From the NCBI RefSeq assembly GCF_001463765.1, contig NZ_BBWK01000022.1, positions 1 to 64,000 on the forward strand: a stretch of 64,000 nt of DNA, written 5' to 3'. Below, in pieces: positions 1 to 8,466 of this stretch (the first letter of the stretch is position 1; each line of letters opens with the position of its first letter). A model generated the notes under the pieces. The model ran no database searches, was not told where the DNA came from, and was given only the letters and a program-made list of their open reading frames with translations. The position numbers and the translations under genes were made by a program. The stretch is from Aureimonas sp. AU4. Its GTDB lineage: Bacteria > Pseudomonadota > Alphaproteobacteria > Rhizobiales > Rhizobiaceae.

Positions 1-83
1 GCATGTGGTCTCCCACGGCTCTTGGGAAGGAACGGCCGCAACCGCTCCATCTGCTCGTCCGTCAGCCAGTACAGATCGCTCAT
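1..83 (-). CDS. IS5-family transposase, N-terminal part (cut by window edge)
   Basis: The minus strand from the ATG at 81-83 reads MSDLYWLTDEQMERLRPF and continues to the left edge. This is the characteristic N-terminus of IS5-family (DDE) transposases, in which an SDLYWLTDEQ opening precedes a PFFP or PFLP stretch. Only about 27 codons lie in the window, so the catalytic residues and the intactness of the element cannot be judged. The assignment rests on motif recognition alone. Confidence 0.75.
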   Translation of the reverse strand, partial: MSDLYWLTDEQMERLRPFLPKSRGRPH

Positions 84-147
84 ATCCAGTCCCCGGACGG
101 AGCCTGAATCAGACGGCCTACCTCATATCAATGGGTCCTGACCCTAG
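84..147. mobile_element. Probable outer end of the IS5-family element
   Basis: Between the transposase start and the imuA remnant lies non-coding DNA ending in GGGTCCTGACCCTAG (133-147). Read inward from the right, this is a plausible IS5-group terminal repeat. CTAG at 144-147 would fit the YTAR target preference known for IS5 relatives. The exact border is inferred, because the other terminal repeat is outside the window. Confidence 0.4.
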
Positions 148-436
148 TGTCCCCGCCCCTTCGGCGGCGAGCTGATGGCGCCGCGAGGCGGTCATCGACA
201 ACTTGGCGACCTCGGCCACGACGGCCCTGACACCCCGGTGCCGCCAACCCCTCCTCGAAGCACGCGAGGAGCGTGGCCTCGTCGGACAGTTCGGCGTGGA
301 TGACGCATCCCGGCGTTAGGCCAGCTTGCGCCAGCGCCGGGGTAAAGAGGTCCTAGCGCGTCACGCACCACAGGATCTGCCCGCGCGTGCGAGCGGCGAT
401 GCCGGCGACAAGGAACGCTCGATCGCGGAGCCGACC
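148..436 (-). pseudogene. imuA: imuA fragment (SOS mutagenesis protein), frameshifted
   Basis: The minus strand reads LVAGIAARTRGQILWCVTR, a TAG stop, then DLFTPALAQAGL and a stretch ending ACFEEGLAAPG. After a one-base frameshift near 240-250 it continues AVVAEVAKLSMTASRRHQLA. These are recognisable in order as the central part of ImuA, the RecA-fold-like partner of ImuB/DnaE2 in damage-induced mutagenesis. The piece lacks both ends, carries an in-frame stop at about 350-352 and a frameshift, and ends at the IS5 border near 147. It is non-functional. Recognition is from memory of the family, not alignment. Confidence 0.6.
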
Positions 437-607
437 TTCGTGGCCGAGCCAAAAGCGGATCGCCCAGACCTGCGGCGGCTTCAGTACGAACTTGGCACCA
501 ACCGTGCGCCCTGCGTTCCAGGCCTTGCGTGCACTAGCAACCGAATCGAATGTCGAATATTCCATTGCCGTTCTCCCATGACCAGAATGGCCAAAGGAAG
601 TTTCCAA
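437..607 (-). pseudogene. Tyrosine integrase N-terminal fragment fused to the imuA remnant
   Basis: From the ATG at 607 the minus strand encodes a stretch containing SVASARKAWNAGRTVGAK, then LKPPQVWAIRFWL and GRLRDRA. This matches the N-terminal arm-binding region of the integrase family widespread on rhizobial plasmids (ARKAWNAGR, LKPQQVWAIR, LRDRALFD). At about residue 57 the homology switches to ImuA without a frame break, producing an 84-codon chimeric open frame. The catalytic R..HxxR..Y domain is absent, so this is a recombination scar. Confidence 0.6.
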
Positions 608-743
608 CTGGGGACGTGCTGCCGGATGCTTCCTTTCCGGGATCTTGGGCCGAAGGCCGAAAGAGAGCTCCTCAGCAACAATCGCTCAACGCTGCCGTCT
701 ACAGTCACGGAACAAGGCGAGTTTGTGTAGCGCGTGCGGTACA

Positions 744-1874
744 TCACTCGCTCGAGGAAGCAGCGGCGGTTGTCCTAGCTCCCTCGGCGATCACATGAAG
801 ACCGAGCTCCCGCACGTGTGAACAACCCAAGTGACCAAGGGTTGTCCAAAACTCGCGCTTGAGGAGCTCGAGCGTTCGGTGGACACCGTCTTGCCCATCT
901 GCTGCCAAGCCAAGGGCGATCAGGCGTCCGAGAGCGACGGCGTTGGCGCCAAGTGCGATCGCCAATGCGATGTCGCTTCCCCTGCGGACACCGGAATCGA
1001 GAATGATGGGGACGTTGCCTCCCACTGCCTTCCGAACCTTGGGAAGGATATCCAATGTCGCGGGAACCCGATCGATTGTGCGACCACCATAGTTCGATAC
1101 GTAGAGGCCGATGGCTCCAGCTTCCATGGCCTTGCCAGCGTCCGCAACACCCGCAATGCCCTTCACGATGCACGGAAGTGGAGACTGCCGGATCACCCGT
1201 GCCGCCTGCTCCCACGTCCAGCGAGGCTGCTTGAAGTCGAGGAGTTCGTGCAACGCGGCTGGATCCGACTTGCCGGGTCCGAAGTTCGAAGGCCCCGTCT
1301 CGCCTCGAATGCTGAAGCGGTCCTCCATCATCCTCTCGCGCCACTGCCGGATCGGCGAGTAGGTGACGCAGATATGTCGGTAGCCCGCAGCCTTGGCCCG
1401 CTCGATCAGAGCAAGGACGCCGTCTTCGCTACCGACAAACGTCATCTGGAAGATGGACGCGACGTTCGACACCCCTGCCACCTCTTCAAGAGAGTGGCCA
1501 GCCGCGACCGGGACCATCTGATGGATACCAGCGGCCTCGGCGGCGCGGCCGATCGCGAGATGCCCATCCGGGTGGAACTGACGCTCGCCACCCCCGAACG
1601 GGGCGATGAAGGCGGGGAAGCTCAGATCATATCCCAGAACGCGAGTGCTCGTGTCAGGGTTCGCGACCCCGGCAAAGAGCGGGGTATCGAAGCGCGGACG
1701 GTCGAAGGCGTCCGTATTCTCGCGCAGCGTAACCTCGTCACCCGTCCCGCACCAAAGATAGTTCCAATCGATCTGTGACAGACGCCGCTCAGCGTCACGA
1801 CGCAGGCCACGCAACGTCGTATATCGCTCGTTCGTCGCGTAGCGATCATCCACCCGGCTCGGCTGATCCGTCAT
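744..1874 (-). CDS. FMN-dependent alpha-hydroxy-acid oxidase family protein with altered catalytic residue
   Basis: The 376-residue protein has the FMN-binding TIM barrel of the glycolate oxidase/lactate dehydrogenase family: APFGGGERQFHPDGH (about 91-105), a barrel-strand Lys at IVKGI (K238), and a phosphate-binding end with DSGVRRGSD and ALGANAVALGR (293-317). Family members oxidise 2-hydroxy acids to 2-oxo acids using a His in a SNHGGRQ motif. Here that motif reads SNYGGRT, with Tyr262 in place of the base, and the usual QLY is QMTF with Phe146. Normal chemistry is therefore doubtful. It is the last gene of a leftward set with the RidA, FAD oxidase and binding-protein genes. Fold is confident; substrate is unknown. 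Confidence 0.85.
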   Translation of the reverse strand: MTDQPSRVDDRYATNERYTTLRGLRRDAERRLSQIDWNYLWCGTGDEVTLRENTDAFDRPRFDTPLFAGVANPDTSTRVLGYDLSFPAFIAPFGGGERQFHPDGHLAIGRAAEAAGIHQMVPVAAGHSLEEVAGVSNVASIFQMTFVGSEDGVLALIERAKAAGYRHICVTYSPIRQWRERMMEDRFSIRGETGPSNFGPGKSDPAALHELLDFKQPRWTWEQAARVIRQSPLPCIVKGIAGVADAGKAMEAGAIGLYVSNYGGRTIDRVPATLDILPKVRKAVGGNVPIILDSGVRRGSDIALAIALGANAVALGRLIALGLAADGQDGVHRTLELLKREFWTTLGHLGCSHVRELGLHVIAEGARTTAAASSSE

Positions 1875-1888
1875 CGCCCGTTCACCCG

Positions 1889-2254
1889 TCAGATCTTGGC
1901 GGCGATCAGGACAACCTCGATCAGGCGCTTGGGATCGCCGAGATCGGCCACGCCGATCGTGGCGCGCGACGGCAGGTCGTCTTCACCGATCCATTCCAGC
2001 CAAGCCTCGTTCATGGCTTCCTTCGCAGTCATATCGGTCAGGTAGATGCGAGCCGACAGAATATGCCGCTTGTCCGAGCCCACTTCTGCCAAAACGGCAT
2101 CGAGCTTGGCGCAGGTCTCGAGCGTCTGCCCCTTCATGTCGAGCGATAGGTCGCCGGCGGCGTGACCGCCGAGATAAAGAACGCCGTTGTGCTCAACGAC
2201 GCCGTGCATGATGCGGTGCTTGCGGTGACGGGTGATCATGAGGTTGGTATCCAT
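1889..2254 (-). CDS. RidA/YjgF-family protein
   Basis: The 121-residue length and the C-terminal signature LPSRATIGVADL followed by RLIEVVLIAAKI are typical of RidA-family imine/enamine deaminases. The conserved Arg (in SRAT) and Glu (in IEV) that bind the substrate carboxylate are present. RidA hydrolyses reactive 2-imino acids to 2-oxo acids. Its position directly beside a DAO-type FAD oxidase, which makes imino acids, supports that role here. It sits 27 bases after the oxidase gene and 14 before the hydroxy-acid oxidase gene, so co-transcription is likely. Confidence 0.88.
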   Translation of the reverse strand: MDTNLMITRHRKHRIMHGVVEHNGVLYLGGHAAGDLSLDMKGQTLETCAKLDAVLAEVGSDKRHILSARIYLTDMTAKEAMNEAWLEWIGEDDLPSRATIGVADLGDPKRLIEVVLIAAKI

Positions 2255-2281
2255 GCAAAAGGGAATTGGAATGGGCCGCGA

Positions 2282-3388
2282 TTAGGCAGCGGTGGGTTGG
2301 TAGCGATCCAGCGGGACAGCGAGCCCCTCGCCGGTCACGACTTGCGCCAGCAGCAGACCGGCAAAGGGTCCGACGGTCAGACCGGACGCACCCAAACCGT
2401 TGCCGATCACCAGTCCATCCATGCCCGGAACGCGACCGAGGATCGGCCGGATCGTGCCGGCCGCAGGACGGAAGCCGATCCGTGTCTCGATATGCGTTGC
2501 GTTTGCCAGCCCTGGCGCGATGGAAAGGCCGGCCTGCAACACCTCCATCTGACCGGCCGCGGTGACGCGGTAGTCGAAGCCTGAACCGTCCTCGCGCGTC
2601 GCACCGATCACGACTCGCGAGTCGTCGAACGCCAGCATGTAGTGGCTGCCCATGGGGAGCAGGACCGGCCAGCGGGATGTGTCGACGCCCGGTAGACCGA
2701 GATGCACGATCTGCCCCTTCTGAGGCTGGACCGGATGATCAAGTCCGAGCGGACGAAGGATCTGAGCTGCCCAAGCGCCTGCCGTAACGACGATCTCGTC
2801 CGCCGCGATGATCGCGCCGTCGCTCGCGCGGCATTGGGGCCGCCCTTCACGAAGCTCGAGCGATACGTGATCGCGACGTAGATGAGCGCCCATCGAGACC
2901 GCCGCCCGGACCATGCTGGCCGCCAGCAGCCGTGAATCGACGCGGGCGCCACCGGGAATATGGATGGCGTCAAGATCGTCGCGCAGCGGCGGAAAGAGAC
3001 CACGCGCCTCGGTAGCTGTAACGCGGCGCGCCGCTCCCGCTTCCGGTGCATCGGCGATCCGTCGCATGACGCGCTCTTCGGCGGCATCAAGTTCGGCGGG
3101 ATCCTCGGCGACCACCAGTGCACCCACCTTGCCGTAGCCAAGTTGGGTCTCGCCCCGGTCCCGCAGCCCGGCAACGAGTTCATCGTAGTACCGGGCACCC
3201 AACGCATACATTCGGTACCATTCCGGCTCGTCGGCCTTGGTCGCCCAAGGACAGACGATACCAGCACCTGCCATTGTCGCCTTGCCCTGATGGACCTCAT
3301 CGACGATCTCAACGTCTGCCCCCAACCGAGCGAGATGGTAGGCTGCGCTGGCACCCAGGATGCCGGCGCCGATGATCAAAACACGCAT
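2282..3388 (-). CDS. FAD-dependent oxidoreductase, D-amino-acid oxidase/dehydrogenase (DAO) family
   Basis: The 368 residues start with the dinucleotide-binding motif GAGILGASAAYHLARLGADV and an acidic residue ending the second strand (EIVD). The C-terminus has the family IGNGLGASGLTVGPFAGLLLA stretch that closes the FAD site. Family members oxidise amines or amino acids to imines. The protein is most likely cytoplasmic, since no signal peptide is seen. It lies between a solute-binding-protein gene 64 bases upstream and ridA-type downstream, which suggests oxidation of an imported amino acid or amine. The actual substrate cannot be read from sequence. Confidence 0.85.
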   Translation of the reverse strand: MRVLIIGAGILGASAAYHLARLGADVEIVDEVHQGKATMAGAGIVCPWATKADEPEWYRMYALGARYYDELVAGLRDRGETQLGYGKVGALVVAEDPAELDAAEERVMRRIADAPEAGAARRVTATEARGLFPPLRDDLDAIHIPGGARVDSRLLAASMVRAAVSMGAHLRRDHVSLELREGRPQCRASDGAIIAADEIVVTAGAWAAQILRPLGLDHPVQPQKGQIVHLGLPGVDTSRWPVLLPMGSHYMLAFDDSRVVIGATREDGSGFDYRVTAAGQMEVLQAGLSIAPGLANATHIETRIGFRPAAGTIRPILGRVPGMDGLVIGNGLGASGLTVGPFAGLLLAQVVTGEGLAVPLDRYQPTAA

Positions 3389-3452
3389 GTCATTCCATTC
3401 TGTCAGGTAGAGCTTCGGGTTATGGCCCGCAGCGCAATGGACGTCCCGTCCC

Positions 3453-5057
3453 CTATTCCACGCTCACGCCGGACAGACGGGTCGAACCAAAGATGGCCGG
3501 CTGGTAGTTCCGCACCGTCTTCGCGACCACGGTCAGCGCATCGGCACCGCCCAGAATCACGCCAGGCACCTCCTCATGGAAGCGCACTTGCGCTTGCTTG
3601 TAGAGCTTGTCGCGCTCAGCTTGGTCGGTGATCACACCCGCCCGGTTCAACAGGTCGATGAACTCGGCATCGCACCATGCACCGATGTTGGAAGGGCTCG
3701 GCTTTCCTTGAGAGTCGCAGCTGAAGTAGTTGTTCAGGATCTGGCTTGGATCGGGAAAGTCGTAGATCCCGCCGAACATACCAACCTTCGCCTCGCCGGC
3801 GCGCGAGCGCTGGATGTACTCCGCCCATTCGTAGCTGCGAATCTCTGCCTTCACGCCGATCGCTGCCCAGTCGGCTTGGATCAGTTCGGCGGCTCGGCGC
3901 CCGTTGGGCATGTAGGGTCGGGCCACTGGCACCGCCCAAAGCTCGGTCGGAAAGCCGTCGGGAAAGCCCGCTTCGGCCAGAAGGGCCTTGGCCCGGTCCG
4001 GATCGTAGGCGTGCGGTCCGATGTCCGGATCAAACCCCCATAGAGCAGGCGGCACGATCGCGCCCGTTGCATGTCCCATGCCACTGTAGACGATCTCAAC
4101 GAGCTTGCGCAGATCGATCGCGCTTGCCAGTGCTTCGCGCACGCGCTTGTCTTGGAAGCGCTCGTCCCGGAAGTTGAAGTTGATGAAGCCGACCGAGGCG
4201 ACCGGCGTCTCGACGAGATCCAGCGTTTGGCTCGACCGGATCGCGTCCGCATCCACCAGGTTGGGATAAAGGGCGACCTGACACTCGCCCGCCATGGCTC
4301 GCTGGAGGCGAACAGAGGCGTCCTGGCTGATGGCGAGGACGACGCCATCGACGGCCGGCGTGCGGGCCGCATCCCCGAGCGCTGCGCCCCACGTCCCGGC
4401 GAACGGCAGAAGGCGAACGGCCACGTCGGGCTGGTAGGCTTGCAACATGAACGGACCGGTTCCAACCGGATCCAGGTCGAAGCGCTCGGGCTGTCCGGCC
4501 GTCAGGAGCTTCCCGGCATACTCGGCCGAAGTGATGGCTAGCGACTGGTGCGCCATGATGCCGATGAACGGGGCCAGCGGGCGCTTGAGCCTGAACGTCA
4601 CCGTCCGATCGTCGACCTTGGCGACCTCTTCCAGTTCATCGGCAAGCTTGGTGTTGAACGTGATGAAGTTGCCGCCGTTGACCTTGGCGTAGGGATGGTC
4701 CGCCTTCATCATGCGGTCGAAGGTGAAGACGACGTCGTCAGCGTTGAAGTCACGGCTTGGCGTGAAGTTGGATGTGGTTTGCCATTTGACGCCCGGCCGC
4801 AGCTTGAAGGTGTAGGTCCGTCCGTCGTCGGAAACCGTCCAGCTTTCGGCCAGCGACGGCTCGATCTCTGAGGATCCCGACTTCACCGACACCAGACCGT
4901 CGTAGATCTGGGTGAGGACGTAGGAGGTCGATCCGCTGCTCGTCAGCTCCGGATTGAACGTCTCCGGCGACGCCTCGATACAGACGGATAGGATGCCGGC
5001 TTGAGCTGAAGTCAGCGAGGCGGCGAGAAGTCCGGCAGCCCATGCGAACTTGATCAT
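3453..5057 (-). CDS. Peptide/nickel-type ABC transporter substrate-binding protein (family 5), orphan
   Basis: The 534-residue protein begins MIKFAWAAGLLAASLTSAQA, a signal peptide, preceded by GAGGAG at a good distance. The longer frame upstream (to 5129) has no such support. Family-5 features follow: TFNPELTSSG, IYDGLVS, LAESWTVSDDGRTYTFKLRPGVKW and, later, RVREALASAIDLRKL. These proteins bind oligopeptides, opines or glycosides in the periplasm and deliver them to DppBCDF-type importers. No permease or ATPase gene is adjacent. It heads the leftward set and faces a LysR gene across a 174-bp gap. Confidence 0.88.
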   Translation of the reverse strand: MIKFAWAAGLLAASLTSAQAGILSVCIEASPETFNPELTSSGSTSYVLTQIYDGLVSVKSGSSEIEPSLAESWTVSDDGRTYTFKLRPGVKWQTTSNFTPSRDFNADDVVFTFDRMMKADHPYAKVNGGNFITFNTKLADELEEVAKVDDRTVTFRLKRPLAPFIGIMAHQSLAITSAEYAGKLLTAGQPERFDLDPVGTGPFMLQAYQPDVAVRLLPFAGTWGAALGDAARTPAVDGVVLAISQDASVRLQRAMAGECQVALYPNLVDADAIRSSQTLDLVETPVASVGFINFNFRDERFQDKRVREALASAIDLRKLVEIVYSGMGHATGAIVPPALWGFDPDIGPHAYDPDRAKALLAEAGFPDGFPTELWAVPVARPYMPNGRRAAELIQADWAAIGVKAEIRSYEWAEYIQRSRAGEAKVGMFGGIYDFPDPSQILNNYFSCDSQGKPSPSNIGAWCDAEFIDLLNRAGVITDQAERDKLYKQAQVRFHEEVPGVILGGADALTVVAKTVRNYQPAIFGSTRLSGVSVE

Positions 5058-5171
5058 ACCTGTCTCCTCAAACCCTGCCCGTTGGTGCCGTGGTGTTGGT
5101 TCCGCTGTCCCTGCGCGTTCACCGAACACGCAGAAGGGGGATCGATGGGAGTAGAAAATCCCGACATATGA

Positions 5172-5206
5172 TTGTCAAATCGCTTGTTGTGCTACCAACA
5201 TGACAA
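5172..5206. promoter_or_regulatory. Candidate LysR operator in the divergent SBP/LysR promoter region
   Basis: Two nested inverted repeats lie between the divergent genes: TTGTCA at 5172-5177 with TGACAA at 5201-5206, and TGTTG at 5185-5189 with CAACA at 5196-5200. LysR regulators commonly bind dyads of this kind between themselves and the target promoter. Binding is inferred from position and symmetry only. Confidence 0.4.
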
Positions 5207-5231
5207 GAAGTTATGAGGCGAGACGAGGCTT

Positions 5232-6131
5232 ATGAACACGCGGCAGTTGGAAGCCTTCCACGCAACGATTGCGACGGGATCGGCCACAAGGGCGGCCGAG
5301 CGTCTGGGCGTGTCTCAGCCCGCTGTGAGCAAGCTTCTGCGCAACCTGTCCGACAGCTGCGGCTTCGAGTTGTTCGCTCGCAGCGGAGGCCGGCTTGTCC
5401 CGACCTTGGAAGGACGTTTGATCGCGGCCGAGGTCGAGAGAATGTTCTCGGGCACGCAGCGTATTGCGCAACTGATAGAGGCTGTCCGCAATCAGGAGGC
5501 TGGTCAGGTCACGATTGCGGCTCCGGCGGCATTGGCTACACGGTACCTAGCGACCACTCTCGCCCCAATGATGCAGATTCAGAACGAACTGCGATTGACG
5601 ATTCTCAGCCGAACATCTCCGCAGATCGCGGAACTCGTCGCGGCACAGCAAATCGACATTGGCCTTTCGCTGATCCCCTTCGATCATCCAAACGTGCAGG
5701 CGTCACCGATCATGCGCTTCAGCATGGTCTGCGTGATGCCTGCCGATCACCCGTTGGCTCACAATGCGGTGGTGCATGTTGAAGAGCTGGCCGGCGAGAC
5801 GTTCATCGCTCTGGCCCGTGACGATTGCTCGCTCATGACGATCGATCGCGCCTTCCAGATGACCGGGGTCCAGAAGCGTAGCCGAATCGAGGTTCCCATG
5901 TCGGAGACGGCCTGTGCGTTCGTTGCGGCGGGTGCCGGCGTCTCCATCCTGCCACCGTTCGTCGGACTGGACTACGGTGAGGATCGCCTCGTGCGCCGCC
6001 CTCTCGAGCCCGACACGACGATGGACTTGTGGATGCTGACCCCAAACAGATCCGCATCCTCCCTGGCCGCGCGACGGGTTGCGGACTTTCTCAAAACCGC
6101 ACTTGCGCCGTTCGACGCAGCGTCTCGGTGA
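5232..6131 (+). CDS. LysR-family transcriptional regulator
   Basis: The 299-residue protein opens MNTRQLEAFHATIATGSATR, with a helix-turn-helix through residue 35 (AAERLGVSQPAVSKLLRNL), and continues into a periplasmic-binding-like effector domain. It is divergent from the binding-protein gene at 5057, the classical arrangement for a LysR activator of the adjacent catabolic set. The inducer is probably the imported solute or a product, but this is inferred. Confidence 0.93.
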   Translation: MNTRQLEAFHATIATGSATRAAERLGVSQPAVSKLLRNLSDSCGFELFARSGGRLVPTLEGRLIAAEVERMFSGTQRIAQLIEAVRNQEAGQVTIAAPAALATRYLATTLAPMMQIQNELRLTILSRTSPQIAELVAAQQIDIGLSLIPFDHPNVQASPIMRFSMVCVMPADHPLAHNAVVHVEELAGETFIALARDDCSLMTIDRAFQMTGVQKRSRIEVPMSETACAFVAAGAGVSILPPFVGLDYGEDRLVRRPLEPDTTMDLWMLTPNRSASSLAARRVADFLKTALAPFDAASR

Positions 6132-6343
6132 ACGTTTTGGGGCAAAAGCGATCAGGCGGCTTTTTGAGTTGGCCAAGCAGAAAGCTACCCATCCGCCCTC
6201 GACCCACCGCTATCCTTTGAGGTGCCATCACCGTGTCGCAGAAGCGGACGTAAAATCGTCCTGGCCTACCTACCTCACCTCGACCGATAGGCGGCAGGAG
6301 GCCGGCCCCGGCGTCGACACGTGCGAGCGCCGGGGAGCCATAC

Positions 6344-7126
6344 TCATACCGTTCTGATCGTCCCGCCATCGATGACGAACTCGGCGCCATGGATGGCAGC
6401 GGCTCGGTCGGAGGCAAGGTAGGCGATCAGGTCGGCCACCTCTTCCGGCTCGGCGCCGCGCCCGATTGAGATGCCGCCAAGGGCATCGAGCACGGACCGA
6501 CGCGCATCCTCGATCGTGCCGCCGTTGGCAGCTCGAAGCATCTCGAGGAAGTCCCCAGTGGCCTCCGTCATGATCCAGCCTGGAGAGACGGAGTTGACCC
6601 GCACGCCCTTGGGACCGAGTTCCTTCGAGATCGACTTGCTGTAGGTCCGTAGCGCAGCCTTTGCGGCGGCATAGCCTGTCGTGGACTCAGGCAGCGGCAG
6701 GACAGACTGGATTGAGGTGACGTGCACCACGGTACCCTCGCCTCGCTCCAGCATCGGCGGAATCAGAAGCCGATCGAGCCGGACGCTCGCCAGAAGATTG
6801 AGGTTGAGTTCGGCAAGCCAGTGGTCGTCCGTCAGCGCAGCGAAGCCACCTGCTGGCGATGCCGAGCCGCCGATGACATGGGCCAAGATGTCGATGCCGC
6901 CCAGCCGCTCGAGGGCTGCCTTGGCCAGCGCTTCTCCGCCCTCGGCGGTGGTCAAGTCCGCTTGGACGTATTCGACGCCCTCCATCGTGTCCTTGATCGT
7001 GCGGGCGGCGGTAACGACGCGGGCTCCGCCGGCAAGGAAGCGCTCGACCGTGGCGCGGCCCAGACCCTTGGTGCCGCCGCTGACCAAGACCCGCTTGCCG
7101 GCGAACTCGCTCGGATCCGCCCTCAT
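6344..7126 (-). CDS. Short-chain dehydrogenase/reductase (SDR)
   Basis: The 260-residue classical SDR has a cofactor motif of the SGGTKGLG type (residues 16-23), a catalytic Ser in HVTSIQS, the YAAAK Tyr/Lys pair and the NSVSPGWI loop. The ARTI segment after beta-2 suggests NADP preference. It overlaps the upstream SnoaL-like gene by four bases (ATGA), indicating translational coupling. The pair is divergent from a LysR gene. The substrate alcohol or ketone is unknown. Confidence 0.9.
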   Translation of the reverse strand: MRADPSEFAGKRVLVSGGTKGLGRATVERFLAGGARVVTAARTIKDTMEGVEYVQADLTTAEGGEALAKAALERLGGIDILAHVIGGSASPAGGFAALTDDHWLAELNLNLLASVRLDRLLIPPMLERGEGTVVHVTSIQSVLPLPESTTGYAAAKAALRTYSKSISKELGPKGVRVNSVSPGWIMTEATGDFLEMLRAANGGTIEDARRSVLDALGGISIGRGAEPEEVADLIAYLASDRAAAIHGAEFVIDGGTIRTV

Positions 7127-7464
7127 GCCCGCACCGTGGTCTCGAGAGCCTTGATGGCGTCGTTCGCCATCGTGAAGCGATAGGTGAAGCGAAGCGGGCT
7201 GCCCGGGAACTCGCCGTGAGCGGGGCCTTCCAGCACGACACCGCTGTCTTCCACCTGAACGGTGTCGGGCGTGAAGACCGCCTTGACCGCAATCGCTTCC
7301 TCCTCGAGCAGCTTGCGGATCTCGGCGAGCCCTTCGTAGCGCTTGCCGTTGTCGATGAAGGTGGCATCGGGTCGGAAATGCTTCAGCATGCCTTCGAGGT
7401 CGAGACGTGCATTTGCCTCGATGTAGTCGGCGATCGGTTTGGGAAGGTTCAGCGACACGCTCAT
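7123..7464 (-). CDS. SnoaL-like/NTF2-fold protein
   Basis: The 113-residue protein contains [20 protein letters not shown] followed by [14 protein letters not shown] and EIRKLLEEE, the pattern of the NTF2/SnoaL alpha+beta cone family. Such proteins are hydrolases, isomerases or binding subunits acting on small hydrophobic ligands. Coupling to the SDR suggests one pathway step or partner function. No catalytic residue can be assigned confidently. Confidence 0.8.
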   Translation of the reverse strand: MSVSLNLPKPIADYIEANARLDLEGMLKHFRPDATFIDNGKRYEGLAEIRKLLEEEAIAVKAVFTPDTVQVEDSGVVLEGPAHGEFPGSPLRFTYRFTMANDAIKALETTVRA

Positions 7465-7554
7465 CTCCTTGGTGGTGATGAGGCTAAGCTAGCGATGGAC
7501 TTGCACCCTGATAATCGAGACAAATCGGCATGCGGTGTCACGAAAAACGGGACA

Positions 7555-8466
7555 ATGGCTCGTCATTCGCTCAGTGAGCTCGAAGCGGTTCTGGCCATCG
7601 TGCGATGCGGGTCGTTTCGGGCCGCGGCGCTTGAACTCGGCATGTCGACCACGAGCATCAGCAACGCGGTGGGCAAGCTCGAGCGCGAACTCGACGTGCG
7701 ATTGTTCAACCGCACCACGCGCAGCGTCTCGTTGACCTATGCGGGACGAATCTTCGTCGCACAGATCAAGCCAGCGCTGGACGGCATCCAGAAAGCGATG
7801 AATACGGCGCGCTCTCAACAGGAGACGCCGTCCGGCACCTTGCGCATCAATGCCTTTGCGACCGCGGCGCGCGAGATCATGGCGCCGCTGATCCTGACCT
7901 ACCTGCGGCGCTATCCGCAGGTTCATGTCGACATCGTCACCGAAGGTCGGCTCGTCGACGTCGTGGCGGCGGGCTTCGATCTGGGCGTGCGTAGCGCGGA
8001 TCTTGTGCCCAGCGACGCGATCGCCATACCGCTGGGTCAGATGCGACGGATGGCGATTGCCGCCTCTCCCGCCTTTTTCGAGAACAGGCCGATTCCACAG
8101 TGGCCACAGGATCTGCTTTCCTACCCATGCGTCCGTGTGCGACTCCCGGATGGCGCCCTGTTCCGTTGGCGGTTCGAGAAGGGCGGCAAGGAAGTGCAAC
8201 TCGATGTCGAGGGACCGATCACCCTCGACGAAGCATCCCTGGCGCGGATCGCGGTCACGAACGGCGTCGGGATCGGATATTTTATGGAAGCCGACGTCCG
8301 CGACGACATCACGGCAGGCCGCCTCGTTCGTATTCTCGAAGACTGGACGCCGCCACTCGCGCCGCTCTGCCTCTACTACTATAACCGGCGAAATTCGTCT
8401 GCCGCTTTCCAAGTCTTCATCGCACTCGCGCGTGACGTTGCCGCAGGACGGCTCGCGCAGCTCTGA
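7555..8466 (+). CDS. LysR-family transcriptional regulator
   Basis: Starting at [20 protein letters not shown] the protein has 303 residues. The frame extends upstream, but that part overlaps the SnoaL gene antisense and has no LysR homology, so 7555 is preferred. The HTH ([20 protein letters not shown]) and the hinge text [16 protein letters not shown] resemble the CrgA-like LysR subgroup that often regulates a neighbouring oxidoreductase. It is divergent from the SDR/SnoaL pair, its likely target. Confidence 0.92.
   Translation: MARHSLSELEAVLAIVRCGSFRAAALELGMSTTSISNAVGKLERELDVRLFNRTTRSVSLTYAGRIFVAQIKPALDGIQKAMNTARSQQETPSGTLRINAFATAAREIMAPLILTYLRRYPQVHVDIVTEGRLVDVVAAGFDLGVRSADLVPSDAIAIPLGQMRRMAIAASPAFFENRPIPQWPQDLLSYPCVRVRLPDGALFRWRFEKGGKEVQLDVEGPITLDEASLARIAVTNGVGIGYFMEADVRDDITAGRLVRILEDWTPPLAPLCLYYYNRRNSSAAFQVFIALARDVAAGRLAQL

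Noticed and set aside
353-607. An intact 84-residue gene on the minus strand
   Set aside because: Its two halves match parts of unrelated proteins (integrase and ImuA) and neither has its functional domain, so it is a fusion remnant.
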